DNA of 64,000 nucleotides from Comamonadaceae bacterium UBA2121 (lineage in GTDB: Bacteria > Pseudomonadota > Gammaproteobacteria > Burkholderiales > Burkholderiaceae_C), in the NCBI GenBank assembly GCA_002331385.1, contig DCYB01000013.1, positions 124,001-188,000 on the forward strand, written 5' to 3'. The stretch's first letter is position 1. Every line of letters begins with the position of its first letter. Positions 16,214-24,964 of the stretch are shown piece after piece. A program made the translations under genes and the position numbers. The notes below the pieces were generated by a model. That model had not been told where the DNA came from. It saw nothing but the letters and a program-made list of their open reading frames with translations, and did no database searches.

Positions 16214-17500
16214 ATGAAAGTCCTTGTGATTGGTGGCGGCGGCCGTGAACACGCATTGGCCTGGAAGCTCAGCAGCTCCCCCAAGGTCTCGAAGGTGTAT
16301 GTGGCACCCGGTAACGGGGGCACAGCCTCGAACGCACGCTTTGAAAACGTCCCCATCAGCGACGTTGCCGAGCTGCGTGCCTGGGCGCAGGAGCAGAAAA
16401 TCCAGCTCACCGTGGTCGGCCCGGAGGCTCCGCTGGCCGCCGGTGTGGTCGACGAGTTCCGAGCCCACGGACTGCGGGTGTTTGGCCCGACCAAAGCGGC
16501 CGCGCAGCTCGAAAGCTCCAAGGCGTTTTCCAAGGACTTCATGCAGCGCCATGGCATTCCCACGGCAGCGTATGAAACCTTCAGCGACCCGGTGGCAGCC
16601 CATGCCTTCATCGACAAACTGGGCGCGCCCATTGTGATCAAGGCCGATGGCCTGGCCGCAGGCAAGGGCGTGGTGGTGGCCACGTCGCTGCAGGAAGCGC
16701 ACGATGCGGTGGACTTCATGCTGGTGGACAACAAGTACGGCGTGACACACAACGAAGGCGGCGCGCGCGTGGTGATCGAAGAGTTCCTCGATGGAGAGGA
16801 AGCCTCTTTCATCGTGCTGTGCGACGGCAAGAACGTGGTGGCACTGGCGACCAGCCAGGACCACAAGCGCCTCAAGGATGGCGATCAGGGGCCGAACACA
16901 GGTGGTATGGGCGCTTATTCGCCCGCGCCCGTGGTGACTGCCGACGTTCATGCCCGCGCCATGCGCGAAATCATTCTGCCGACGGTGCGCGGTATGGAAA
17001 AGGACGGCATTCCATTCACCGGTTTCCTGTACGCGGGACTGATGATCGACGGCGCAGGCCATCCCAAGACGCTGGAGTTCAACTGCCGCATGGGCGATCC
17101 GGAAACCCAACCAATCATGATGCGCCTCAAGAGCGATTTGGTGGACGTGCTGTCCGCCGCGGTCGATGGCAAGCTCGATCAGGTCGAGTTGCAGTGGGAT
17201 CGTCGCACTGCGTTGGGCGTGGTGATGGCTGCACACGGTTACCCCGAAAGCCCGCGCAAGGGTGACGCGATCACCGGCCTGCCCGAAGAGGCGGACGACG
17301 CGATGGTGTTCCATGCCGGAACCGAGCTCGTGGACGGTGTACTGCGCACCAGCGGCGGGCGCGTGCTGTGCGTGACTGCGCTGGCCGACAACGTGAAGCA
17401 GGCGCAGCAACGCGCCTACGACGTGGCGCGTGGCATCTACTTTGATGGCGCGCAGTATCGCCGCGACATTGGTCACCGCGCCGTAAAGCAGCCCGCCTGA
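16214..17500 (+). CDS. purD: Phosphoribosylamine--glycine ligase
   Basis: PurD joins glycine to 5-phosphoribosylamine with ATP in the second step of purine synthesis. The 428-residue length equals the E. coli enzyme. Motifs: MKVLVIGGGGREHALAWKL at the N-terminus, VIKADGLAAGKGVVVATSLQ in the ATP-grasp region, and FNCRMGDPETQPIMMRLKSD near the end. The stop codon overlaps the hemF start (TGATG), so purD and hemF are translationally coupled. There is no purine riboswitch in the 18 bases upstream. Confidence 0.97.
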   Translation: MKVLVIGGGGREHALAWKLSSSPKVSKVYVAPGNGGTASNARFENVPISDVAELRAWAQEQKIQLTVVGPEAPLAAGVVDEFRAHGLRVFGPTKAAAQLESSKAFSKDFMQRHGIPTAAYETFSDPVAAHAFIDKLGAPIVIKADGLAAGKGVVVATSLQEAHDAVDFMLVDNKYGVTHNEGGARVVIEEFLDGEEASFIVLCDGKNVVALATSQDHKRLKDGDQGPNTGGMGAYSPAPVVTADVHARAMREIILPTVRGMEKDGIPFTGFLYAGLMIDGAGHPKTLEFNCRMGDPETQPIMMRLKSDLVDVLSAAVDGKLDQVELQWDRRTALGVVMAAHGYPESPRKGDAITGLPEEADDAMVFHAGTELVDGVLRTSGGRVLCVTALADNVKQAQQRAYDVARGIYFDGAQYRRDIGHRAVKQPA

Positions 17501-18456
17501 TGAATGACAGCACCGCACTGAACCCGCAGGAACGCGTGAACTGCGCGCGTGACTACCTCATCGGCTTGCAGGCCCGCATCACTGCGGCGCTTGAAGCCGT
17601 CGAAGGCCCCGAGGCCGACGGTGGCGCGCGTTTTCTGGCCGATGCATGGAGCAAAGGCCCCGAAGAGCGCCTGCAGGGTGACGGCATTACGAAGATCGTG
17701 GAAGGCGGGCGCGTGTTCGAGCGCGCAGGTTGCGGCTTTTCCCATGTGAAGGGAGCGCAACTGCCGCCATCGGCCACGCAGCATCGCCCCGAATTGGCCG
17801 GCGCTCCGTTTGAGGCCATGGGCGTTTCGCTGGTGTTCCACCCGCGCAATCCTTTTGTGCCCACAGTCCATATGAATGTGCGCATGATCGCTGCGGCCAA
17901 GCCGGGCAGTGAGCCGGTCTGCTGGTTTGGTGGCGGCATGGATTTGACGCCGTACTACGGCTTTGACGACGATGCGGTGCACTTTCACACGGTGTGCCGC
18001 GATGCGCTGCTGCCTTTTGGTGACGATTTGTACCCGCGCTTCAAGCAATGGTGTGATGAATATTTCTGCAACAAACATCGCAATGAGCAACGCGGCGTGG
18101 GCGGAATCTTCTTTGATGACTTCTCCGAACTGGGATTTGAGCAAAGCTTTGCGATGCTGCGCAGCGTCGGCGATGCATTCTTGAATGCTTACTTGCCGAT
18201 CGTTGAGCGCCGCGCAGGAATGACCTACAGCGTGCGCGAACGCGACTTCCAGCTCTACCGCCGTGGCCGCTATGTCGAGTTCAACCTCGTATGGGATCGC
18301 GGCACGCATTTCGGGCTCCAGTCCGGCGGACGTACGGAATCGATTTTGCTGTCCATGCCACCGAAGGTGAGCTGGTCGTATCAGCGTAAAGACGAGCCCG
18401 GAACGCCAGAAGCACGACTCACGGAACACTTTCTGCAACGCCGCGAATGGCTTTGA
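17500..18456 (+). CDS. hemF: Oxygen-dependent coproporphyrinogen III oxidase
   Basis: HemF decarboxylates coproporphyrinogen III to protoporphyrinogen IX with O2 in heme synthesis. The 318-residue sequence has the conserved blocks NPFVPTVHMNVRMIAA, WFGGGMDLTPYYGFDDDAVH and RRGRYVEFNLVWDRGTHFGL. It is somewhat longer than E. coli HemF (299). It overlaps purD by one base and ends 70 bases before rsfS. In many Burkholderiales nadD lies between hemF and rsfS; here that slot is empty. Confidence 0.97.
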   Translation: MNDSTALNPQERVNCARDYLIGLQARITAALEAVEGPEADGGARFLADAWSKGPEERLQGDGITKIVEGGRVFERAGCGFSHVKGAQLPPSATQHRPELAGAPFEAMGVSLVFHPRNPFVPTVHMNVRMIAAAKPGSEPVCWFGGGMDLTPYYGFDDDAVHFHTVCRDALLPFGDDLYPRFKQWCDEYFCNKHRNEQRGVGGIFFDDFSELGFEQSFAMLRSVGDAFLNAYLPIVERRAGMTYSVRERDFQLYRRGRYVEFNLVWDRGTHFGLQSGGRTESILLSMPPKVSWSYQRKDEPGTPEARLTEHFLQRREWL

Positions 18457-18526
18457 GCCTTTCGCCGCTAGCCCAAAAGCGCTTTTGCGCGCTATATTGA
18501 AACCTTCTCTTAAATCACTTTGCCTG

Positions 18527-19249
18527 ATGACAACTTCCAGCAAATCGGAATCCGCCGCTAAAAAAGACGTAACCAAGCTCCAAAGAGCCATCGTGGATGG
18601 CCTGGAAGACGTCAAGGCGGTCGATATTCAGGTCTTTAACACCGAGCAACTGTCGCCGCTTTTCGAGCGTGTGATCGTCGCGACCGGCAACTCCAATCGC
18701 CAGACCAAAGCGCTCGCCGCCAGCGTGCGTGACGCGGTCAAGGAGGCGGGTTTTTCCAAGCCACGCATGGAGGGCGAAGACAACGGCGAGTGGATCATCG
18801 TTGACTGCGGTCAAGCCGTGGCGCACATCATGCAGCCAGCCATCCGCCAGTACTATCGACTGGAAGAAATCTGGGGCGAAACGCCCGTGCGCATGAAATT
18901 CGGTGCCGCCAAGCCACGCCGCGTGACCGCATCCGAAGACGCCAGCACGGAGCCGAAGAAAAAGGCACCTGCGAAAAAGGCTGCGCCAAAGACCGCTGCT
19001 GCAAAGTCTGCCGCCGTCAAAAAGGCGCCCGCCAAGAAGGCTGCACTCAGCAAGCCCGCTCCTGCCAAGACAGTAGCAAAGCCGGCCGCTGCCAAAAAGG
19101 CGACGTCGGCCAAGCCTGTGGCCAAGAAAGCGGCGCCAAAGAAGGCAGCAATCAAGACCGTCGTGGTGAACAAGCCCGTGGCCAGCAAGAAGGCCGCGCC
19201 GGCTGCGAAGAAAGCCCCTGCACGCAAGTCACCAGCCCGCAAGGCGTGA
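18527..19249 (+). CDS. rsfS: Ribosomal silencing factor RsfS with long Ala/Lys-rich tail
   Basis: RsfS binds ribosomal protein uL14 and blocks subunit joining under starvation. Residues about 10-125 form the family domain: DGLEDVKAVDIQVFNTEQLS, VIVATGNSNRQTKALAASV and WIIVDCGQAVAHIMQP followed by YYRLEEIWG. After residue 130 comes about 110 residues made almost only of Ala, Lys, Pro, Val, Ser and Thr in repeats such as KKAAPKTAAAKSAAVKKAPA, like the tail of histone H1. Usual RsfS proteins are 105-150 residues, so the tail is an addition. The ATG at 18527 fits better than 18485. An intrinsic terminator follows at 19295. Confidence 0.92.
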   Translation: MTTSSKSESAAKKDVTKLQRAIVDGLEDVKAVDIQVFNTEQLSPLFERVIVATGNSNRQTKALAASVRDAVKEAGFSKPRMEGEDNGEWIIVDCGQAVAHIMQPAIRQYYRLEEIWGETPVRMKFGAAKPRRVTASEDASTEPKKKAPAKKAAPKTAAAKSAAVKKAPAKKAALSKPAPAKTVAKPAAAKKATSAKPVAKKAAPKKAAIKTVVVNKPVASKKAAPAAKKAPARKSPARKA

Positions 19250-19294
19250 GGGCAAGGGCAAGGGCATTGTGTCCATGGCGATTGCGATCGCCAC

Positions 19295-19328
19295 AAGGTC
19301 TGATGGTCGATGACATCAGACCTTTTTT
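19295..19328 (+). terminator. Intrinsic terminator after rsfS
   Basis: AAGGTCTGATG (19295-19305) pairs perfectly with CATCAGACCTT (19314-19324) over 11 bases and is followed by a T run. It ends the yebC-purD-hemF-rsfS transcript just before rlmH, so rlmH-maf-rng may need their own promoter or readthrough. Confidence 0.9.
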
Positions 19329-19347
19329 GTTTTAAAGAGGCATGTTG

Positions 19348-19815
19348 ATGAGGTTGCTGATTGTGGCGGTCGGCCAGCGCGTTCCTGATTGGGCGCAGAC
19401 GGCCTACGATGATTACGCCAAGCGGTTTCCGCATGAGATCAAGGTCGAACTCAAGGCCGTGAAAACCGAGCCGCGTGGCTCCAAATCGCTGGAAACGCTG
19501 TACGCGGCCGAGCGCGAACGCATCGAAGCGGCCATTCCGCGTGGCACGCGCATCGTCGTGCTGGATGAGCGCGGGACCCAACTGACGACCAAGGCGCTAG
19601 CCCAGCGACTTCAGGACTGGCAGTTAAGCGGCGACGATGTGGCGCTGGTCATCGGCGGCCCGGACGGGCTGGATCCAGCGTTCAAACAGGCTGCGCATGA
19701 ACGCATCCGCTTGTCTGACCTGACGCTGCCCCATGCGATGGTGCGCGTGCTGCTCATCGAGCAACTGTATCGCGCCTGGTCGGTGAATGCGGGCCATCCG
19801 TATCATCGCGAATAA
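19348..19815 (+). CDS. rlmH: 23S rRNA (pseudouridine(1915)-N(3))-methyltransferase
   Basis: RlmH is a SPOUT methyltransferase that methylates pseudouridine 1915 in helix 69 of 23S rRNA. The chosen start at 19348 gives exactly 155 residues, the E. coli length, and places AGAGG (19336-19340) seven bases upstream; the ATG at 19342 would be too close. Motifs: VVLDERGTQLTTKALAQRL, VIGGPDGLDP (SAM-binding knot) and the C-terminal HAMVRVLLIEQLYRAWSVNA followed by GHPYHRE. Confidence 0.96.
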   Translation: MRLLIVAVGQRVPDWAQTAYDDYAKRFPHEIKVELKAVKTEPRGSKSLETLYAAERERIEAAIPRGTRIVVLDERGTQLTTKALAQRLQDWQLSGDDVALVIGGPDGLDPAFKQAAHERIRLSDLTLPHAMVRVLLIEQLYRAWSVNAGHPYHRE

Positions 19816-19857
19816 CGGCTGCATCCTGCGTTCCACATTACCGAAAAAATTCTCCCC

Positions 19858-20475
19858 ATGCCTGACTTCATCTACCTCGCATCACAAAGTCCGCGCCGTC
19901 GCCAACTGCTCGAACAATTGGGCGTGCGCCATTCGCTGCTCTTGCCCAACGAAGGGGACGACGTGGCGGAAGACGCCGAGGCGATCGAAGAAGTCCTGGC
20001 AGGAGAGTTGCCGAAGGATTACGTAGAGCGCGTGACCGGACTGAAGCTCGATGCCGCTGTGGCGCGTCGTGCGCGCCGGGATCTTGCGCAGGCCCCCATA
20101 TTGTGTTCGGACACTACTGTTGCTCTGGGGCGCAAGATTTTTGGCAAGCCTGCCGATCCTGCGGACGCGGCGCGCATGCTGGCCCAGCTGTCTGGCAAAG
20201 AGCACCGCGTGCTCACTGCGGTTGCGCTGCAAGTCGGAAACAAGCGCCTCACGGCGCTCTCCGAATCGCGCGTGCGGTTCTGCGCCATGACGCCCGCACA
20301 AATTGATGCCTACGTCTTGAGTGGTGAGCCCATGGGCAAGGCAGGCGCATATGGCATCCAGGGTCCTGTGGCGCAATACGTTGCCAACCTCAACGGAAGC
20401 TACACCGGCATCATGGGGCTGCCACTGTTCGAGACAGCGCAACTCCTGCGTGCGGCTGGCGTGATCAAGCTCTGA
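19858..20475 (+). CDS. maf: Maf-family nucleoside triphosphate pyrophosphatase (YhdE type)
   Basis: Maf enzymes hydrolyse non-canonical or selected NTPs; the YhdE subgroup prefers dTTP and UTP. The 205-residue protein has the Maf signature ASQSPRRRQLLEQLG, catalytic ILCSDTTVALG, the TGxEHRV-like block SGKEHRVLTAVAL and the motif GKAGAYGIQGPVAQYVANL. Substrate choice cannot be fixed from sequence alone. It lies between rlmH and rng in the same direction, the usual order in Burkholderiales. Confidence 0.93.
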   Translation: MPDFIYLASQSPRRRQLLEQLGVRHSLLLPNEGDDVAEDAEAIEEVLAGELPKDYVERVTGLKLDAAVARRARRDLAQAPILCSDTTVALGRKIFGKPADPADAARMLAQLSGKEHRVLTAVALQVGNKRLTALSESRVRFCAMTPAQIDAYVLSGEPMGKAGAYGIQGPVAQYVANLNGSYTGIMGLPLFETAQLLRAAGVIKL

Positions 20476-20565
20476 GCTGTTCGAGCCGGTGAATTCGGGC
20501 GTAAGTCCTTCATCACAAAAGGACGTGTGATTCAGGCATCATAGGGGCCAAACCGCAGAGCCCCC

Positions 20566-22056
20566 ATGCAACAAGACATTCTCATCAACTGGTCCCCTCA
20601 AGAAACACGCGTCGCGGTAGTGGAGCACGGCGCAGTGCAGGAACTGCACGTAGAACGCACGCTGGAGCGCGGACTGGTCGGCAATATCTATCTGGGCAAG
20701 GTGTCGCGTGTACTGCCCGGCATGCAGTCGGCCTTCATCGACATGGGGCTGGAGCGCGCGGCGTTCCTGCACGTGGCCGATGTCTGGCAGCGACAAGAGG
20801 GCGGCGAGCCACCCATGGCACTGCGCAACAAGACCGAACCGTTGGTACCTATCGAAAAGCAGGTGTTTGAAGGCCAGGCGCTGATGGTGCAAGTCATCAA
20901 GGACCCGATTGGCACCAAAGGTGCGCGCCTGTCCACGCAGATCAGCATTGCAGGGCGCCTATTGGTCTTTCTGCCGCAGGACGATCATGTAGGTGTGTCG
21001 CAGAAAATTCCCCTGACCGAACGGGAGGCATTGCGCGCCCGCTTGCAGGCCCTCGTGGGCGACAAGTCCAGCGGCGGGGGCGGTGGATTCATTTTGCGCA
21101 CCAATGGCGAAGACGCTACGGATGAAGAACTGTCTGAAGACATTGCCTATCTACGCAAGACATGGGCCGGGATTCGCGAAGCAGCGCAGCGCATGCCGCC
21201 GCGTTCATTGCTCTATCAGGACCTGAACCTGCTGCAACGGGTATTGCGCGATCTGGTAGGTGAGCAAACCCAATCCATCCGCATCGACTCCAATGAGCAG
21301 CACGCGCTGATGCAGTCCTTTGGCAAGGAGTTCATGCCTGCCGCCGCGGCCAAACTGCAACTCTACAAAATGGAACGGCCGATATTCGATCTCTATTCGA
21401 TCGACGAGGATGTCGCGCGTGCATTGGGGCGGCGCGTGGATCTCAAATCGGGTGGCTATCTCATCGTGGATCAGACCGAGGCGCTGACCACCATCGACGT
21501 CAATACCGGCGGCTACGTCGGTGCACGCAATTTTGACGACACCATCTTCAAGACCAATCTGGAAGCAGCCGGAGCGATCGCGCGCCAACTGCGGTTGCGT
21601 AATCTGGGCGGCATTGTCATCGTCGATTTCATCGACATGGTGCGCGAAGAACATCAATCAGCCGTGCTCTCCGAATTCAGGAAGCAGCTCTCGCGCGACC
21701 GCGTCAAAACCATGGTGGGCGGGTTCTCGCAACTCGGCTTGGTGGAGATGACGCGCAAACGCACGCGCGAATCGCTCGCGCACATGCTGTGTGAGCCATG
21801 CCCGACCTGCCAGGGCGTAGGCGAGATCAAGACAGCGCGCAGCATCTGCTATGAAATTCTGCGGGAGGTGCTGCGCGAAGCGCGGCAATTCAACCCCCGT
21901 GAGTTCCGGGTCGTCGCATCGCCCAAGGTCGTGGAACTGTTCCTCGATGAAGAGAGCCAGCATCTGGCAGGTTTGTCTGACTTCATCGGCAAGCCGATTT
22001 CACTGCATGCCGAGTCCATCATGGGACAGGAGCAATACGACATCGTTCTTTTGTAG
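20566..22056 (+). CDS. rng: Ribonuclease G
   Basis: RNase G is a single-strand endoribonuclease that matures the 5' end of 16S rRNA and degrades some mRNAs. The 496-residue protein has the S1-like RNA-binding domain (GNIYLGKVSRVLPGMQSAFI), the catalytic domain with TIDVNTGGYVGARNFDDTIF and IVIVDFIDMVREEHQ carrying the metal-binding aspartates, and the zinc link CEPCPTCQGVG. The C-terminal scaffold of RNase E is missing, which separates Rng from Rne. It is the last gene of the co-directional run; an AT-rich gene-free stretch follows. Confidence 0.96.
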   Translation: MQQDILINWSPQETRVAVVEHGAVQELHVERTLERGLVGNIYLGKVSRVLPGMQSAFIDMGLERAAFLHVADVWQRQEGGEPPMALRNKTEPLVPIEKQVFEGQALMVQVIKDPIGTKGARLSTQISIAGRLLVFLPQDDHVGVSQKIPLTEREALRARLQALVGDKSSGGGGGFILRTNGEDATDEELSEDIAYLRKTWAGIREAAQRMPPRSLLYQDLNLLQRVLRDLVGEQTQSIRIDSNEQHALMQSFGKEFMPAAAAKLQLYKMERPIFDLYSIDEDVARALGRRVDLKSGGYLIVDQTEALTTIDVNTGGYVGARNFDDTIFKTNLEAAGAIARQLRLRNLGGIVIVDFIDMVREEHQSAVLSEFRKQLSRDRVKTMVGGFSQLGLVEMTRKRTRESLAHMLCEPCPTCQGVGEIKTARSICYEILREVLREARQFNPREFRVVASPKVVELFLDEESQHLAGLSDFIGKPISLHAESIMGQEQYDIVLL

Positions 22057-23029
22057 GCGCTCATGGCTGGTGCGATGGCTTCATCTATTGCCCCCTAAGA
22101 CACGTCGAATGCTACCAAATACATAAGAGCTCAATGCTCGACTCGTCGGCATATCTATATTGGACTCATTCGGCAGTTTTCAGGTGGCTTATTCATTGGC
22201 TTTTCAAGAGCACCTTGAGGGCCTCGTCAGTAAGTTCCTATCTCTTGTATTGTTTGTCAGAAAAATCTCAATCCGGATGTCAAATTTCTTTTATTGACAG
22301 TTGAGATCATCTTTTGCTTCATGGTTTTCATTAATCATGGGCATAGCTAATTCAAAATACCTTGGTTGACTTTCAGGAATCTCATAAATTCTCAATTGAG
22401 ATGTGAGATTGCTGCGCATAATGCTATGTAATGGATGGATGTTGGTCGTGTTCGATAGTCTTAATCAGTTGCTTGCATTAGTGTCATTTGGGATGTAAAT
22501 CGAAGTCATGTTGTATTTTGTCGATTGGATTTTTCTGACGCGCTTGTTTATTCTCAATAGAAGTAATCGTTTTAAGTGTCGAATCACTTGGTGTGCATAA
22601 AGATATTTGGCTTTATTGATTTATAGATTGAGTTAACCGGTGCGGGTTTTGAAAGAATTTGACCATTATCCTAAGGGTGGTTGCTTATTTTTGGGAATTT
22701 TCCCGAGCTTATTAAGACAATATCTATTATTTAATTAATGCTTCTGCATAAGCGAATTAATTGTCTCAATTTTTCTAATGCTGTAATAATTGTTTTTGTT
22801 GTTACTTGAGCGGCATGCTGTGTTTCATACAGCTGTTCAAGAAATCAATCGGGGATTGCACAGTGCGCTAGCGAGTATGTTTCAGGGAAAATCTGTCTAG
22901 GGTGACGCTGTTGCTATTGGAATTCCAAGATGCCCGTACGTGGCTTTAAGATCGCGTATGTCGGTGACGATGCTTTGTCGCTGAATTATTTTGGCTGCTT
23001 GGATATTAATATTTTTATGTAGTAAATTT
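22057..23029. other. AT-rich gene-free stretch with recurring TCTCAA/TTGAGA elements
   Basis: Nearly 1 kb without a credible gene, markedly AT-rich compared with the flanking rng. TCTCAA occurs at 22266, 22390, 22552 and 22764, and its complement TTGAGA at 22301 and 22396; the pair at 22390-22401 forms the perfect palindrome TCTCAATTGAGA. TGTCAA (22279) and TTGACA (22294) form a smaller inverted pair nested inside the 22266/22301 pair. The stretch lies directly upstream of the response regulator gene and may be its control region. No promoter can be assigned with confidence. Confidence 0.6.
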
Positions 23030-23671
23030 ATGAATAGCTCTCGTGTGGTCATCGCAGATGACCATCCAACGGTGTTGTTTGCGTTGAATAACCTCATTGG
23101 CCAAGAGGAAGGACTTCACATCGCCGCGAATTTCAAAAGTTCGACGGAGTTGATTCGTTATTTGCGTGACGATCATGACAACCAAGTTGATATTATCATC
23201 ACCGACTTCACCATGCCGGATGACAGTCTCTATGGAGATGGGGTTCGATATGTGCGTTATTTGATGCGTAACTTCCCGGGGCGGCGCATAGTCGTCTTTT
23301 CGGAGTGCATCAATCCGTCATTGATATTCTCACTTTATGACTATGGCGTGGCTGCCGTCGTCTTGAAGCACCATGAGCTCAATGAGATGTCGGTGGCTCT
23401 GCAATGCATACGAGCAGGTGACGTCTATTACCCGCCCGGCGTCAATCGGGATGATCTGCGGATGTTCAATAAGAATGTCCATTCGATCTCGCCGCGTGAA
23501 CTGGAGGTGTTGAGACAGTTTGCCCGTGGCGCTCCGCTCAAGAAGATTGCGGCCGATCTGAATCGCAGCATCAAAACCGTGAGCACGCAAAAACGTTCCG
23601 TGATGCGCAAGCTGGATATCGCAACGGATCAGTTGTTGATGGAGTTTTGTTTGAACGCCAACCTTTTTTGA
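23030..23671 (+). CDS. RcsB-like LuxR/NarL-family response regulator (orphan)
   Basis: The 213-residue protein has a receiver domain beginning SSRVVIADDHPTVLFALNNL, with the phospho-acceptor aspartate at about residue 59 in ITDFTMPDD and the lysine in VVLKHHELNE. The C-terminal LuxR-type helix-turn-helix reads SPRELEVLRQFARG...LNRSIKTVSTQKRSVMRKL. The recognition helix and the receiver resemble RcsB more than NarL or BvgA. The start at 23030 lacks a clear ribosome binding site; a TTG-initiated form from 22991 is less likely. No histidine kinase or phosphotransferase gene is nearby, so its partner is unknown. Its base composition is less GC-rich than that of its neighbours. Confidence 0.85.
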   Translation: MNSSRVVIADDHPTVLFALNNLIGQEEGLHIAANFKSSTELIRYLRDDHDNQVDIIITDFTMPDDSLYGDGVRYVRYLMRNFPGRRIVVFSECINPSLIFSLYDYGVAAVVLKHHELNEMSVALQCIRAGDVYYPPGVNRDDLRMFNKNVHSISPRELEVLRQFARGAPLKKIAADLNRSIKTVSTQKRSVMRKLDIATDQLLMEFCLNANLF

Positions 23672-23674
23672 AGA

Positions 23675-23694
23675 TGCGGCCAACGCAGGCCGCA
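23675..23694. terminator. Hairpin between convergent genes, possible weak terminator
   Basis: TGCGGCC (23675-23681) pairs with GGCCGCA (23688-23694) around AACGCA, in the short gap between the response regulator gene and the convergent aminotransferase gene. It has no T run on either side, so termination by this hairpin is uncertain. Confidence 0.4.
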
Positions 23695-23753
23695 CTTCAT
23701 TGCATCGTATTGGCGAGAGCAGGCATGGAGTCAGCCTGCGTTGATGGGCCGTG

Positions 23754-24926
23754 TCAGAGGCGGTTCAGACGGCTCACTGCTTCGCGCAGGGTGTCATCTT
23801 TTTTGGCGAAGCAAAAGCGCACGACGCGCTGATCGAACTTGTCGACATAGAACGCAGAGAGCGGAATCGCGGCGACACCCATCTCGCGTGTCAGCCATTG
23901 GCAGAAATCGGCCTCGTTCAGGTCGCTCACTTCAGAGATGTCCACGCACTGGAAGTAGCTGCCTTCGCTTGGCAGCAGTTTGAAGCGGGAATGCTTCAGT
24001 CCCTCCCGGAACAGATCGCGTTTGGCTTGATAGAAGGCCGGCAATTGCATGTACGGTGCAGGATCCTGCATGTAGTGGGCAATGCCGTACTGCATCGGCG
24101 TGTTGACGGTGAACACATTGAACTGGTGCACCTTGCGGAACTCAGCCGTCAGCGGTGCCGGTGCGGCCACGGTGCCGATTTTCCAGCCGGTGACGTGGTA
24201 GGTCTTGCCAAAGCTCGACACAATGAACGCCCGCGCGGCCAGGCCGGGGTAGCGCGCGGCGCTTTGGTGGGGGGCGCCATCAAACACCATGTGTTCGTAG
24301 ACCTCGTCACTGATCAACAGGATGTCGGTCGGCGCAAGCAAGTCCTCCAGTTTGCGCATGTCCGCGTCGCTCCAGATGGTGGCGCTGGGGTTGTGCGGCG
24401 AATTGATGATCATCAGCCGTGTGCGCGGCGTGATGGCGGCAGTGATCTTGTCGAAGTCGGGGCGGAAGGTGCCGGGCGTGAGCGGCACGCGCACCACGAC
24501 GCCGCCTGCGGTTTCGATATTCGGTACATAGCTGTCGTAGCAGGGCTCCAGCACGATGGCCTCGTCGCCAGGCTGCACGCACGCCAGCACGGCCGTGAGA
24601 ATGGCCTGCGTCGCGCCTGCGGTGATGGTGATTTCCGTGTTGGCGTCGTAAGCGCGGCCATGCAGGGCTTCGTACTTTTGCGCCATGGCTTCGCGCAGGA
24701 CGGGCACTCCCGCCATGGGCGGATACTGGTTGTGGCCGGCTCGCATGGCGTCGTTGACGGCATCGACCAATTGGGGATCACAGGCGAAGTCCGGGAAGCC
24801 CTGGCCCAGATTCACCGCCTTGTGTTCGGCGGCCAGCGCCGACATGACGGTGAAAATGGTGGTGCCGACGTTGGGCAGTCGGCTGGGAAAGCTGGGGGTG
24901 CGCGGAGTGTTGTTCTGATTTGTCAT
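23754..24926 (-). CDS. Methionine/aromatic aminotransferase, YbdL-like
   Basis: A class I/II PLP aminotransferase of 390 residues. NLGQGFPDF at the N-terminus, SPHNPSATIW with the cofactor-binding Asn, ISDEVYEHMVFDG, and SSFGKTYHVTGWKIG with the PLP lysine are the expected blocks. The combination with TAGATQAILTAVLACVQPGD and YCxxY-like CYDSYVPNIE matches the YbdL type, which transfers the amino group of methionine in the salvage pathway. Kynurenine aminotransferases share this fold, so specificity is inferred. It lies 38 bases downstream of the CysB-like regulator gene on the same strand. Confidence 0.88.
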   Translation of the reverse strand: MTNQNNTPRTPSFPSRLPNVGTTIFTVMSALAAEHKAVNLGQGFPDFACDPQLVDAVNDAMRAGHNQYPPMAGVPVLREAMAQKYEALHGRAYDANTEITITAGATQAILTAVLACVQPGDEAIVLEPCYDSYVPNIETAGGVVVRVPLTPGTFRPDFDKITAAITPRTRLMIINSPHNPSATIWSDADMRKLEDLLAPTDILLISDEVYEHMVFDGAPHQSAARYPGLAARAFIVSSFGKTYHVTGWKIGTVAAPAPLTAEFRKVHQFNVFTVNTPMQYGIAHYMQDPAPYMQLPAFYQAKRDLFREGLKHSRFKLLPSEGSYFQCVDISEVSDLNEADFCQWLTREMGVAAIPLSAFYVDKFDQRVVRFCFAKKDDTLREAVSRLNRL

Positions 24927-24964
24927 GTCGGGCGCAAAAATCTGTCGTGTGTGGAAGTGAGGGT

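Noticed and set aside
22650..22680. A TTATCCTAAG stretch that faintly recalls an RcsB binding box near the RcsB-like gene
   Set aside because: The two halves have the wrong spacing and the match is too short to be meaningful.
22897..23097. A 66-codon frame on the - strand overlapping the response regulator start
   Set aside because: No similarity to any family I know and no ribosome binding site; it overlaps the control region of the real gene.
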